Origin: Pirellulaceae bacterium
GTDB taxonomy: Bacteria > Planctomycetota > Planctomycetia > Pirellulales > Pirellulaceae
Direction: 5' to 3'
NCBI GenBank assembly: GCA_019636375.1
Contig: JAHBXS010000004.1
Span: forward strand, 248,001 to 312,000
Length of the DNA stretch: 64,000 bases
The notes beneath the pieces were generated by a model, which saw nothing but the letters and a program-made list of their open reading frames with translations, searched no databases and was not told where the DNA came from. Positions 26,101-36,292 of the stretch are shown one piece after another. How positions within the stretch are numbered: position 1 is the first letter of the stretch; each line of letters begins with the position of its first letter. Position numbers and translations under genes: made by a program.

Positions 26101-26484
26101 ATGAGAATTTTGCGGCAACGGTCAAGTTTCTTGATCATCTGCCTCATATCGATTTTAGGGCTGGGCTCACCGGGACTTCACTTCGTTGAAAGTCTGGTGA
26201 TGGCGGGCTCTCCATCGTCCCCAGCGACAGCGGTCGCGTGCTGCGATTGCCACCCCTTACCGGCGTTGCCGGATGTCGAACTTCCAGAAGCTTTTCAAGA
26301 GCAATCCTCGAAAATCGCGACTCCTTGTGCGATTTGCAAACACTTTTCCAAGTCGCTAGTTTCCTCATGGGGAACTTTTAGCACCTTTTTCTCACCTGTC
26401 GAGTCCTTTTCGACCGCTCCAGTCTGTGAGCGTATTTCACAACACTGGACGCCTTACGCACCTCGCGGCCCGCCGTGCCTTTAG
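26101..26484 (+). CDS. Cysteine-rich exported small protein, APRGPP ending (copy 2)
   Basis: A 127-residue protein. Residues about 8-30 form a signal sequence (FLIICLISILGLGSPGL). The mature part has CCDC, then CAICKHF, and ends YAPRGPPCL, mirroring the divergent copy 1. Cys-x-x-Cys pairs and the RGPP end suggest metal or redox chemistry at the envelope, but this is an inference. It is driven by the strong promoter at 26027-26055. Two hairpins follow its stop codon before the DUF1559 gene. Confidence 0.72.
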   Translation: MRILRQRSSFLIICLISILGLGSPGLHFVESLVMAGSPSSPATAVACCDCHPLPALPDVELPEAFQEQSSKIATPCAICKHFSKSLVSSWGTFSTFFSPVESFSTAPVCERISQHWTPYAPRGPPCL

Positions 26485-26509
26485 CAGTTGAAACTGTCTC
26501 GCAACTATT

Positions 26510-26566
26510 GGGGCTCAGTGAGAGCCCCTTGTGTTCGTTGGTTTGATGCTCAGGCCTCTGAGCATC
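26510..26566 (+). other. Two consecutive hairpins between copy 2 and DUF1559
   Basis: GGGGCTC (26510-26516) pairs with GAGCCCC (26522-26528) around a five-base loop, and GATGCTCAG (26545-26553) pairs with CTGAGCATC (26558-26566) around a four-base loop. The first is followed by a T-rich but interrupted tract, so it could be a weak terminator. The second has no T tract. Together they may set the level of read-through into the DUF1559 gene. Confidence 0.6.
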
Positions 26567-26736
26567 CGCTCGATCTTGATTGCGGTCAGTGTTCTGTTGG
26601 TAAACGTGTAAGCAAGGCCGCCTCGATTAATAGGCAGCTTCGATCATCCGCAAGCCAAATCCTGGGTCGCGGAAAATCGTTCGCCTGTTCTGTCCTGTGA
26701 CAAACTGTTTCTTTTTGGCAATCAATAGGTGCCGTC

Positions 26737-27894
26737 ATGAATTTACGGAAGTTTTCAAATGTCTCGCCTCCTCGCGCGTTCACACTGATTGAGTTATTGG
26801 TAGTGATCGCGATTATCGGAATCCTCGTGGGGTTGCTACTCCCTGCGGTGCAGTCCGTACGCGAAGCGGCGAGGCGGACGCAGTGTTTGAACAACATGCG
26901 TCAGGTGGCCCTGGCAGTTGCCAACTACGAAAGCACGTTGCAAGCGTATCCTGTGAACATGATCGGACCGGGGCCAGATGTCAGTGCCACGAAAGTTGGT
27001 ACGGGTTACTACAGTTGGCTGGTGTGGATTTTGCCGTATTTGGAAGGGAACAACCTATATGACTCAATCGACACTTCCTTCAATATGTCTAGTAACATCG
27101 TGCCTGGTGGACCCCATTCGCCGTTTTCGATTCAAATCGAAGCGACGCATCCCAATGCGGTCGCGGCGGCGACTCCGGTGGCTACTTTTCTCTGCCCATC
27201 CGATACCATTTCTCATGCAAACGCTGTAGTGTTTGGAGATGCGAATCCGGCTTCGGGAAGTTATGCAGCCAATATGGGGTGGCCCAAGAGTGTGACGGGT
27301 TATAACGGTGAACGCCCAGTTCCTGGAAAGTTCAACGGCGTGATCCCGATTCGCTATCCGGCACCTACGGCGAGTTTGGCTCCCACGTTGAGTTGGCATC
27401 CGAAGGGACGCTGGTCTTCACGCGACATCATTGATGGAACCTCCAACACCTGTATGGTGTCGGAGAGACTTGTTCAGGCAGGACAGTCGATCCCAGAAAT
27501 TAACGCTTCGGATCGTCGCCTACAGTCCCATCACGTTTCGCGAGCGGCAATGACTTTGTCGGCCTTGGCCAATCAATGTGGTCCGCCGACGCACACGGAT
27601 GCTCCTTATGGGGCTTATGTCGGTCGTGCGTGGATCGTGGGCTGGGCTCCGGCCGGGAATATGTACGTGCACCTAACCGCACCCAACACGAACAACGGCC
27701 ACTTTACCGGCAGCAATGAATCGAGCGAACGGCAGGGGGACTTTATCGTTGCCCCCAGTAGTCGTCACCCCGGTGGCGTCAACGTCGCGTTTGCCGATGG
27801 CTCAACAAGATTCGTACCGAATCAAGTTGACTTGGCAACCTGGTGGGCTCTCGGGAGCAGTAATCAAGGAGACTTACCCGGCCCACTCGACTAA
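26737..27894 (+). CDS. DUF1559 domain-containing protein
   Basis: A 385-residue protein with a prepilin-like N-terminus (AFTLIELLVVIAIIGILVG, then LLPAVQSVREAARRTQCLNNM). The DUF1559 body has NYESTLQAYPVN, ASGSYAANMGWP, RDIIDGTSNTCMVSERL and, at the end, HPGGVNVAFADGSTRFVPNQVD. It is longer than the copy at 17148 because of an insertion around residues 240-320. AGGTG precedes the ATG. It lies between the cysteine-rich gene and the PEP-CTERM gene on the same strand. Confidence 0.95.
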   Translation: MNLRKFSNVSPPRAFTLIELLVVIAIIGILVGLLLPAVQSVREAARRTQCLNNMRQVALAVANYESTLQAYPVNMIGPGPDVSATKVGTGYYSWLVWILPYLEGNNLYDSIDTSFNMSSNIVPGGPHSPFSIQIEATHPNAVAAATPVATFLCPSDTISHANAVVFGDANPASGSYAANMGWPKSVTGYNGERPVPGKFNGVIPIRYPAPTASLAPTLSWHPKGRWSSRDIIDGTSNTCMVSERLVQAGQSIPEINASDRRLQSHHVSRAAMTLSALANQCGPPTHTDAPYGAYVGRAWIVGWAPAGNMYVHLTAPNTNNGHFTGSNESSERQGDFIVAPSSRHPGGVNVAFADGSTRFVPNQVDLATWWALGSSNQGDLPGPLD

Positions 27895-28073
27895 TGAAGT
27901 TGGCAGCAAATTCGTTGATGACGAATGCATGCCGCTTCGAAATCTTTCGCTGTTTAAGTTGGTTCAAGAGGAACTTTTGCAGCAATATCAATCGTTGGTG
28001 AAGTTGTCGAAACGTTCGACGTCATTGGCGTTAATTACTGTATTTTTAAAAACTCTTTTGGGAGAATTTTTTT

Positions 28074-28793
28074 ATGATTCGTCGATTAGTTTTCTTGGGG
28101 GCAACATTGACCATGTTGCTAAATCTGTCGATAGTCGTTGCTCAGCACGAGGGAGACATTCAAGTTCATATCCATGATGGTGAAATCGAAATCGAGAATG
28201 GAGCCCCCAGTGTTTGGTTCGCCTCCAAGATGTTTGAGGGCGAGTTTAGTACAGGTGGATTGTTCAACCGAACGACTATAAATCCTGGATTTGAGGCTCA
28301 CGATGGCCTCCCCGACTTCGCAGGGAACGTTATAGGATTTGACCTGTTGCCGGGACACAATGGCAATTTTTTGCACTTCTTTGATCCAGTAGCCGGAGCC
28401 TTAGCCGCTTCGCACTCGCATTCGATGCACATAAGCTGGGGATCGATTCCCGGCCAATCTCTGACACTTTCCGCCCTTACCGGTGGCAGTGGCTTGATTA
28501 GTGAAATTGAGTCAGATGGCGAACTTCATGCTCACCTTAATTTTTGGATTCATCCGGACTTGGCTCCAGCGGCTAACGGAACCTTTGGAGCCTACGGTTT
28601 GCTGATGAGTTTAAACATTGATGATCCGAGCATTGCGAATTCCGATCCGTTTTGGTTGATTTTCAACTACGGGATGACTGAAGAAGCTTTCGAAGCATCG
28701 CTGGCATCTTTTACTGGCATTCCCGAACCAAGCACTGCTGCCGTGTTAGGTTTGCTGGCTCTGTCAGCAGTCTTCCGCCGTCGTCGAGCGTAA
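28074..28793 (+). CDS. Histidine-rich PEP-CTERM protein
   Basis: A 239-residue protein. A signal peptide (LVFLGATLTMLLNLSIVVAQ) is followed by a His-rich start (HEGDIQVHIHDGEIEIENG), a beta-rich body with SHSHSMHISWG and GTFGAYGLLMSLNIDDP, and a PEP-CTERM sorting tail from about residue 217 (PEPSTAAVLGLLALSAVF, then RRRR). GGGAGA precedes the ATG. The His-rich head and the general pattern recall the Zur-repressed all3515-type PEP-CTERM proteins of cyanobacteria; that assignment is from memory and unconfirmed. It is probably exported and anchored by an exosortase. Confidence 0.88.
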   Translation: MIRRLVFLGATLTMLLNLSIVVAQHEGDIQVHIHDGEIEIENGAPSVWFASKMFEGEFSTGGLFNRTTINPGFEAHDGLPDFAGNVIGFDLLPGHNGNFLHFFDPVAGALAASHSHSMHISWGSIPGQSLTLSALTGGSGLISEIESDGELHAHLNFWIHPDLAPAANGTFGAYGLLMSLNIDDPSIANSDPFWLIFNYGMTEEAFEASLASFTGIPEPSTAAVLGLLALSAVFRRRRA

Positions 28794-28823
28794 ACTCGTC
28801 GTCAGTGACCACCTCTAAAAATC

Positions 28824-28865
28824 AAAAGCCCCGTGCGATTAATCTCGGTACGGGGCTTTTTTTTG
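28824..28865. terminator. Bidirectional rho-independent terminator
   Basis: AAAAGCCCCGT (28824-28834) pairs with ACGGGGCTTTT (28850-28860), followed by more T residues on the plus strand; on the minus strand the stem is followed by TTTTGATTTTT. It lies between the convergent PEP-CTERM and M48 genes and can serve both. Confidence 0.92.
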
Positions 28866-28893
28866 TTGTTTACATCTTTAATTGGTAAACCCG

Positions 28894-31059
28894 TCAATCG
28901 TTATCGACGACTTCAGGGGGTGCGGCGAGGGCTGGGAATCCGAAGACGGCTTCGATTTTTTCGGCGAGGGCACCGAGGCGCGCGAGGGAGCGGATTAAAA
29001 GGGTATCCATGTTGCTGTCAAAGTCGACGGCAGCGTTCAAGATCGCAGCGGGGTCTCTGGGGGCGGGCAAATGATCCAACAAAAAGTAAGCTACCGACAC
29101 CTTGCCTTTGCCGTGTTCAAATGGGCATTCGACTTGCCATGTGCTTTGTTGAATATGAGAGATCTGCGAATGCACGCGGAATACCGCTGCTTGGAATGAA
29201 CCAAAAAGTTGAGGATCGCTCGAATCGGACAATATCCCACCGAGCAAAACGGTCACGGCTAAATCCATCGCAAAATCATTCAACGTATCGCGACAGGCTT
29301 CGATTCGTTCGAGGACCTTAAGAATCGAATTCGCTTCTTGAGCGACAGTTGTTGGCTCGCCGATTCGCTCGCAAACCTTTGGGGATCGCAAAAATTCTAA
29401 AGCGTCGATCAAACGAGTCCCGAGCATTTGACGAAACGGCGTCAATTTTAGTTTCAAGTCATCAAGCTGTCGCGATAGCGTTGCAACTCTTGTATTCGCA
29501 TCGATAATCGAAACGGCGGGATAGACGACATCTTGGCCTTGCAAATTCAACCCCGCCTCAATCATACGTCTGGCCGCGACAGCCTTGCTTCGTTCTTCCT
29601 CGAGCGTTGCCTCTTGTTTCTTCATCATGTGATAGCCAACCACGTCGCGGATCAGCAATTTTCGCCGCAGTTCCGTATTTTGTTTGAACTGAGCCGTCGC
29701 GATAGGTTCGCCCAGCGAGAAACGGGGAAGTTGAAACGTACGAAAGCCACAAAATTGATGCAGCACAAACCGCATGGCAGCATCGGCCTCCGTCGCCTCG
29801 ACTTTGGCCCGTGCCACCAGTTCGTCGGTCGCTTTGATTGCATTCGGATTAAATTCTGTTTCGAAAGAATGGCGATAGAGTCGAATGGTCTCAGCACGGC
29901 ACAGACCATTTAAATCGGTGAACAACAAGGACGTTGGATATTCCAACTGAAAAACACCCGGGGCGCCCTCGCGAACGGCGTTATCAATTCGTTCGCGGTC
30001 GCTGGGGTGCGTGTCGTGCCATTCGGTTTTCGCATTTAAGAGTTCGCGTTCCAATTCTTGGAACTTTTTCTTGTCGATTTCCGAGACTTTGGAAACAATC
30101 ATTTTCGGCAAGTTATCAGGCAAACGTTGTTCACGTCGATAGCGATCTAATTCCTCATGTGCGATTTCGCTGCAGATACCGAGTAGCCGAAGTTGCCGGC
30201 AGGTCTTGGCAAAATTTTGGCTTCCGGCAAATCTTGCTTCGACCCGATCAGCATCAAACTCCATTTCGCGCAACAATCGCGAAACGAAGAAGACCCCGCC
30301 CATCGTGATTCCCATCAGCAATAACCTCGCCCCAAAAATACCGGCCCGCAAAACATAAAAAACCACCCCGGCAGGGCTGTTTTCGCTCCAGGCAGCCAGT
30401 TTTTCATCCCACGAGTCACGTTCAAATGCAGCCGTTCCAAACCATTGGATGATGTTGCGGATTTTGTAAGAACGCTTCATCCCGACTTCTTGGTTGAAAT
30501 GACCGAATTCATGAGCAATGATTCCGGCGAATTGTCGAGTGTTGATCCCTGCAACCAGCGGCAGGCCGATTGTCAATTCAAGGGGACCGGAAGCTCCCTT
30601 TTCAAACGATGCGGCGGCATTGACATCGTGAGAGACTAAGATTTTACCTGGAGCCGTTGCACCGACCGATTTACAAACGTTGGCCACGAACTGAAATAAA
30701 ACCGGTTCATGTTGTGGATTGAGTTGAAAGGGATCGAGCAACTGAGTTGGCGGTGCCAATAAGGGTTTTATCAAAGCCAACAACAAACAGAATAATCCAA
30801 ACCCAGAGCATCCGGCAAACAGCATTAAAAACGGATTGCGCGACATGATTCCAGTGGCAACACATCCAAGCGCGGCCCCCATCATTCCAACCAGGAGCAA
30901 CACATACCCCCCTATCATCAAATACATGACGACCAACGAAATTGTTAATTCCGATTGAAATTTGGGGCTCCGTTCGACAGGAGGAATCGGTTGTTGGGAG
31001 GCCTTCAAGAGTTTGTCAACTAATTCCTTGCGGTTGGCCTTGTTTGCTCCTTGACTCAT
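28894..31059 (-). CDS. M48-family membrane metalloprotease
   Basis: A 721-residue protein. Two or more membrane helices at about residues 38-100 precede the catalytic site HEFGH (183-187), with the third zinc ligand in the later EMEFDADR segment (Glu267). Another helix pair lies at about 230-260. The long C-terminal half is helical and unlike HtpX, and may bind substrates or partners. M48 proteases of this kind act in membrane protein quality control. It starts 20 bases after the zinc-ribbon gene, so the two are probably cotranscribed. Confidence 0.9.
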   Translation of the reverse strand: MSQGANKANRKELVDKLLKASQQPIPPVERSPKFQSELTISLVVMYLMIGGYVLLLVGMMGAALGCVATGIMSRNPFLMLFAGCSGFGLFCLLLALIKPLLAPPTQLLDPFQLNPQHEPVLFQFVANVCKSVGATAPGKILVSHDVNAAASFEKGASGPLELTIGLPLVAGINTRQFAGIIAHEFGHFNQEVGMKRSYKIRNIIQWFGTAAFERDSWDEKLAAWSENSPAGVVFYVLRAGIFGARLLLMGITMGGVFFVSRLLREMEFDADRVEARFAGSQNFAKTCRQLRLLGICSEIAHEELDRYRREQRLPDNLPKMIVSKVSEIDKKKFQELERELLNAKTEWHDTHPSDRERIDNAVREGAPGVFQLEYPTSLLFTDLNGLCRAETIRLYRHSFETEFNPNAIKATDELVARAKVEATEADAAMRFVLHQFCGFRTFQLPRFSLGEPIATAQFKQNTELRRKLLIRDVVGYHMMKKQEATLEEERSKAVAARRMIEAGLNLQGQDVVYPAVSIIDANTRVATLSRQLDDLKLKLTPFRQMLGTRLIDALEFLRSPKVCERIGEPTTVAQEANSILKVLERIEACRDTLNDFAMDLAVTVLLGGILSDSSDPQLFGSFQAAVFRVHSQISHIQQSTWQVECPFEHGKGKVSVAYFLLDHLPAPRDPAAILNAAVDFDSNMDTLLIRSLARLGALAEKIEAVFGFPALAAPPEVVDND

Positions 31060-31080
31060 CGTGCTGGGCTCCTGCCTGTT

Positions 31081-33411
31081 TTAGTCGTTGGTAATAAGAC
31101 CGATATTGACGAGTATACTGAAATCATTGATACGCATGCCGGAAACATAGGCCCCTTTTCCTCCGAGCACTTCAGGCGCCGATTGCACGGGTTCGCTGCC
31201 AAGCCATTTTCCAACTAATTGGTCAGATGTGTCGAATTTTTTCCCTGAGATTTTCATGAAGATCGGCTGAAGTCCCTTGACTCCGTTTGTGTCGGCAAAA
31301 ACATGAAGCGCTCCAAGCCCATAACCATCAGGACACAGTACGGAGTAATCGGAGTCCGAGCTAAAAACGGGAAGAGCAAGCTTCAGGTAACCCTCTCTCG
31401 AGTCGTCAAATACAAGTAAACCAATGATGGGCGCGCCGCCGGCGTCACGGTAATCCCTCGACATTCCCTTTGTGGCACCACCGACAACACGGTAGTCTTT
31501 GGGCGAGGGCTGACCTCGCCGGGCCGCTGGAGAGCTGCGAGGAACGGCGACGCCCGTGGTGTGGGCGATTTGCAAAGCGGCGTGATAGTTACGGATTATT
31601 GACATGTCGCGACCTATGTCGCCGACTTCGTGATAACGCAATTGTGTGACATCGTATTCAACATTCCCAACGTCCGTTTCCGTCGAATTTGAATTTCCTG
31701 CAACATTGTTAATGCCGCCTTGTTCGGCGGAGCGAGTTTTGGCTCGGACCAACCGGATTCCTTCAACTCCACCCCAGGTTGAATCAATTTTTGCGCCAAT
31801 TCCAACGATTGGAGGTCCTGGGGTCCCCGTTCGGGGAAACCCTTTTTCAGAGCCAGCAATTGGTGTCATTGAAAAATTAGAGCTACTGACGCTACCTTTA
31901 ACAACGGGTGCCGTCTTTAGCAAAACGCCTTTCCCATCATAGCAGTTGATCGCGACAACAACATGCCCATGTTCGGCCAACAGAACGGTTTTGTGATTTC
32001 CTATTCGACCTTGGACTGAACCTTGCACATAATCGCTATCCTTTTGGTAAATCGGCTGAAGCCCAACCCAGGGATTGGGTGAGATTGTCGTATCAAAATG
32101 TGCAACCATCCCTACCATGACCCCCTGCTCGTTGGCTAAATCCTGTTCGTGATCGACACCATAGCCAACGTCTCGACCGATCCCCTCATAAGATACTTCC
32201 CGAGGATCGAATTCTGGTAGACCTAATGGCGGTGGGTTTCCAGCATTGAGCCTTCTTTCAGCCGACTCCGATTTGAAATTGTAGTCTGCATACTTATTTA
32301 ACTCATTTGAATTGGCACCTTGCTCGCCAATCCTGCCTCCGATTTGAGGAGGAATTGCCTGGTTCCCGAATGGGTTCGGATCGAGCCCACCTCTATTGGG
32401 ATGATTGCCCAAGTCAACTTGTCCACCCGCACCGCCTCGTCCTGGATTGCCTCCTGGTTGAGGCGGCTGAATTGGGACTGTTCGGGGATTGGTTTTCGGC
32501 ACGCCTTGAAATGGAGGTTGGTTTCCCAAATTGGGAATGACTGGTGGTTTTGCAACTTCAGCAGGCGGATTGGCCCTAGCAAGTCGGTCTGGAGTCTTTG
32601 GACCGGAATTCTTTGCCGTACGCCCATTTTCGCCATTACCACCAAAAACAAGAATGCCGATGATTGCCAACATAAATAACCCGCCGGGCATCATGCTGCC
32701 CAAAGCCGCGAGGACAAAGTTTTGGCGGACGGCAAAACCGATTCCAACCAAGATGGAACCCACCAATCCAGCGATTCCTCCGCCAATTGGTCCAACGCTA
32801 GAAAACCTTCGGAGCTGAAGTCCAAACATCGGCAGAATCAGAGCAATTGCACCAAGTAAGATTAAGGTCAAACCCATGCTTACCAACACCGGCAATCCGT
32901 TTTCGTCGTTGGAGGCTGATTTCGCTGCGGTAGTCGGTGAATGATAACTACTCGAGTACGAGTGAGGATTGGCCATCGCCTCATAAGGCGAAACAGGGGC
33001 TTGCGTTGGAGTTGCAAGATGTCCACCGACCGAGTTTGATGCCGGTATCGTGGAGGATGTTGGATTGAGCAGACCCGCCGCATACGCTTCGTATGGGGAC
33101 AATTCTTCGGGAGTTTTTTTAATTGGTGCCGCAACGGGTGCCGCAATTGGGCTAACGACGGGTGCCGCAACGGGAGCGGCCACAGGTGCCGATACTGGGT
33201 TGGATTTCTGAGTCGAGACGACACTGACTGCCGCAGGTGGAACTTCGTCCGCGACCTGAGATTCAATGATCGTTGGCTCATAGACATCTGTATCGGCAGG
33301 CGTCGCGGTGAAAGGTGTTTGACAGGCGGAGCAGCGAATTTTCTTTCCTGAAAACTCGTCCTTCAATTTATAATTCTTCTGACACTTCGGGCAAGATACT
33401 TTGATCGACAT
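31081..33411 (-). CDS. MJ0042-type zinc-ribbon membrane protein
   Basis: A 776-residue protein. ATG 33411 has GGGAG six bases upstream and opens directly on the zinc ribbon (CPKCQKNYKL...CSACQTPF). Next comes a Pro/Ala-rich linker with repeated APVAAPV units, a membrane region of four helices at about 180-260, a second Pro/Gly/Asn-rich linker and a C-terminal beta-rich part of ~370 residues, with two similar blocks ending in GLQPIY and GLQPIF. The beta part could be lectin-like. I recognise no enzyme. The M48 protease gene follows 21 bases later. Confidence 0.82.
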   Translation of the reverse strand: MSIKVSCPKCQKNYKLKDEFSGKKIRCSACQTPFTATPADTDVYEPTIIESQVADEVPPAAVSVVSTQKSNPVSAPVAAPVAAPVVSPIAAPVAAPIKKTPEELSPYEAYAAGLLNPTSSTIPASNSVGGHLATPTQAPVSPYEAMANPHSYSSSYHSPTTAAKSASNDENGLPVLVSMGLTLILLGAIALILPMFGLQLRRFSSVGPIGGGIAGLVGSILVGIGFAVRQNFVLAALGSMMPGGLFMLAIIGILVFGGNGENGRTAKNSGPKTPDRLARANPPAEVAKPPVIPNLGNQPPFQGVPKTNPRTVPIQPPQPGGNPGRGGAGGQVDLGNHPNRGGLDPNPFGNQAIPPQIGGRIGEQGANSNELNKYADYNFKSESAERRLNAGNPPPLGLPEFDPREVSYEGIGRDVGYGVDHEQDLANEQGVMVGMVAHFDTTISPNPWVGLQPIYQKDSDYVQGSVQGRIGNHKTVLLAEHGHVVVAINCYDGKGVLLKTAPVVKGSVSSSNFSMTPIAGSEKGFPRTGTPGPPIVGIGAKIDSTWGGVEGIRLVRAKTRSAEQGGINNVAGNSNSTETDVGNVEYDVTQLRYHEVGDIGRDMSIIRNYHAALQIAHTTGVAVPRSSPAARRGQPSPKDYRVVGGATKGMSRDYRDAGGAPIIGLLVFDDSREGYLKLALPVFSSDSDYSVLCPDGYGLGALHVFADTNGVKGLQPIFMKISGKKFDTSDQLVGKWLGSEPVQSAPEVLGGKGAYVSGMRINDFSILVNIGLITND

Positions 33412-33673
33412 GGAAACTCCCAGTAAACCGAAGGCTTCTGAAATCGCGCTCAAACACGGATGGCGATTATCCTATGACTTCTCGATAAATGCAATTTGGG
33501 TACCCAACCAGATATGAGAATTTTTGAGGATTGGTAAACTGTTCGGCCTCGTGAACCGCGAGCCTTAAGTCATTACACAAGCCTTCGTGAAATCTGACAT
33601 GTATTTCGAGGAGATTTTCCAAATTCCCGGCCCTTCAAGTAACCTCGGCGTCTCCGAAATGGAGTCTTGCGTT

Positions 33674-34923
<1,250 letters not shown>

Positions 34924-34954
34924 CGTCTCGTAAATCCGGCCAGTAATGTAAATG

Positions 34955-34977
34955 TTTTCGTTTAATGATAACGAAAA
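34955..34977 (-). terminator. Stem-loop downstream of the CpaE gene
   Basis: TTTTCGTT (34955-34962) pairs with AACGAAAA (34970-34977) around a seven-base loop. It lies 35 bases beyond the CpaE stop codon. It has the position of a terminator for the Tad unit, but the tract after the stem is only moderately T-rich. Confidence 0.45.
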
Positions 34978-35012
34978 TGGCCTGGGATTAACAGAGTCGG
35001 AAAACGTTTTGG

Positions 35013-36221
35013 CTATGGCGACTTAGAGAGAAATTTGAGCCAGCCTTTTTTCTCTTTCTTTTCTGCCTCAGGCTCGGCACTTTGAGATTGGCCGGAGGAA
35101 GCGTAGAGTTTGTCAGCAAGTTCGCAAATTTGTTGAGTGATCGGAGCTTTAGGGGCGCCCATAACGAGTGGAACTCCGTTATTGCGGGCTTCGGCAATCA
35201 CCGCATAGTTATTGGCGATTTTCCAATAGATTTCGCGATTGATCGTTTCTTCTGCATGGGCAAAACTAATGAAGGACTTGTCGAGCCCCACGCGATTGAC
35301 GATGACTTTGACTCGATCCAAGAGCCCATCGTGTTGTTCTAAGGATGTTAAGATCCTAACGATGTTTCGCAGGCATGGTAAGTCAAGCTGGGTCACGATC
35401 AAAATGTGTTCTGCCATCTCCATCGCCACCATGTCTAAGACGTTGAAGGATTTTGATAGGTCAATCACTAGATGTGAAAACGACGCCTTCAGCAGGCCTA
35501 GAACCTTGCGAAACTGTTCTTTCGAAATTGCGCCCATGTCCTCTAAGTGCATCGGGCGGGGCAAAAGATAGACGCCACTTTCGTGTTTTGTCAATGACTT
35601 GCGAAGCATCGCCAAGTCTAAACGAGCGATGTTCTGCGAAACGTCCAAGATCGTGTATTCTGGAAGTGTATCTAGGAAAATGTCAGCATCTCCCAATGAC
35701 AAATCCAAATCCACAAGCACAACATTGTTGGAGCGATTCTGTGCCAACGCACAGGACAAATTAACGGCAATTGATGTACTGCCGACGCCCCCTGAGGCAC
35801 CCGTGATTGCGATGATCGAACCAGACTTTGCTCGTTGAGTTCCGAAAGAATTTTTGGTGACCCGTTCAACGGCACCGAGTAGCTCATCGACCTGAACTGG
35901 AGCGTTAAGGAACTCACCGGCCCCCGAGCGCATTGTCTTGAGGATTAAGGTTCCCTCTGTTCGAGTGCTTACGGCAATAATGCCGCAAGACGGCCGAGAT
36001 TCTTTGATCAAACCGATCAATTGAAGGGCCTTGTTTTCGTCATTGTCGAGATCAATAATCACGCAATCGGGGTTCGTTTGTTCCACGATTTGCATGAAAA
36101 ATTCATACCGCGAACTGTCGGCCTCAAGCCAAATCCGATCCATTCCAACAAGAAACTTCTTCAGGTTCTCGCGACTTTTTTCATTCGGATCGCAAATGGA
36201 AATTCGAATCGTATCTGACAT
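35013..36221 (-). CDS. cpaE: CpaE/TadZ-like pilus assembly ATPase
   Basis: A 402-residue protein. Residues 1-125 are a receiver-like domain (Asp11, Asp57 in VIIDLDND, then STRTEG). From 135 there is a MinD/ParA-type ATPase with a deviant Walker A, ITGASGGVGSTS, and DLDLSLGDADIF. The last ~20 residues are Lys/Glu-rich. In Tad systems this protein places the pilus machine at a cell pole. AGGTAAGTC lies right before the ATG. It is last in the cluster; the usual next gene, the CpaF ATPase, is not there. Confidence 0.9.
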   Translation of the reverse strand: MSDTIRISICDPNEKSRENLKKFLVGMDRIWLEADSSRYEFFMQIVEQTNPDCVIIDLDNDENKALQLIGLIKESRPSCGIIAVSTRTEGTLILKTMRSGAGEFLNAPVQVDELLGAVERVTKNSFGTQRAKSGSIIAITGASGGVGSTSIAVNLSCALAQNRSNNVVLVDLDLSLGDADIFLDTLPEYTILDVSQNIARLDLAMLRKSLTKHESGVYLLPRPMHLEDMGAISKEQFRKVLGLLKASFSHLVIDLSKSFNVLDMVAMEMAEHILIVTQLDLPCLRNIVRILTSLEQHDGLLDRVKVIVNRVGLDKSFISFAHAEETINREIYWKIANNYAVIAEARNNGVPLVMGAPKAPITQQICELADKLYASSGQSQSAEPEAEKKEKKGWLKFLSKSP

Positions 36222-36292
36222 GACTTACCTGAAAATCAAGTTTTGATCGTTGACAAGTGAAAAGCTTGCGATTCCTAGATGGTTTCTGGTTT

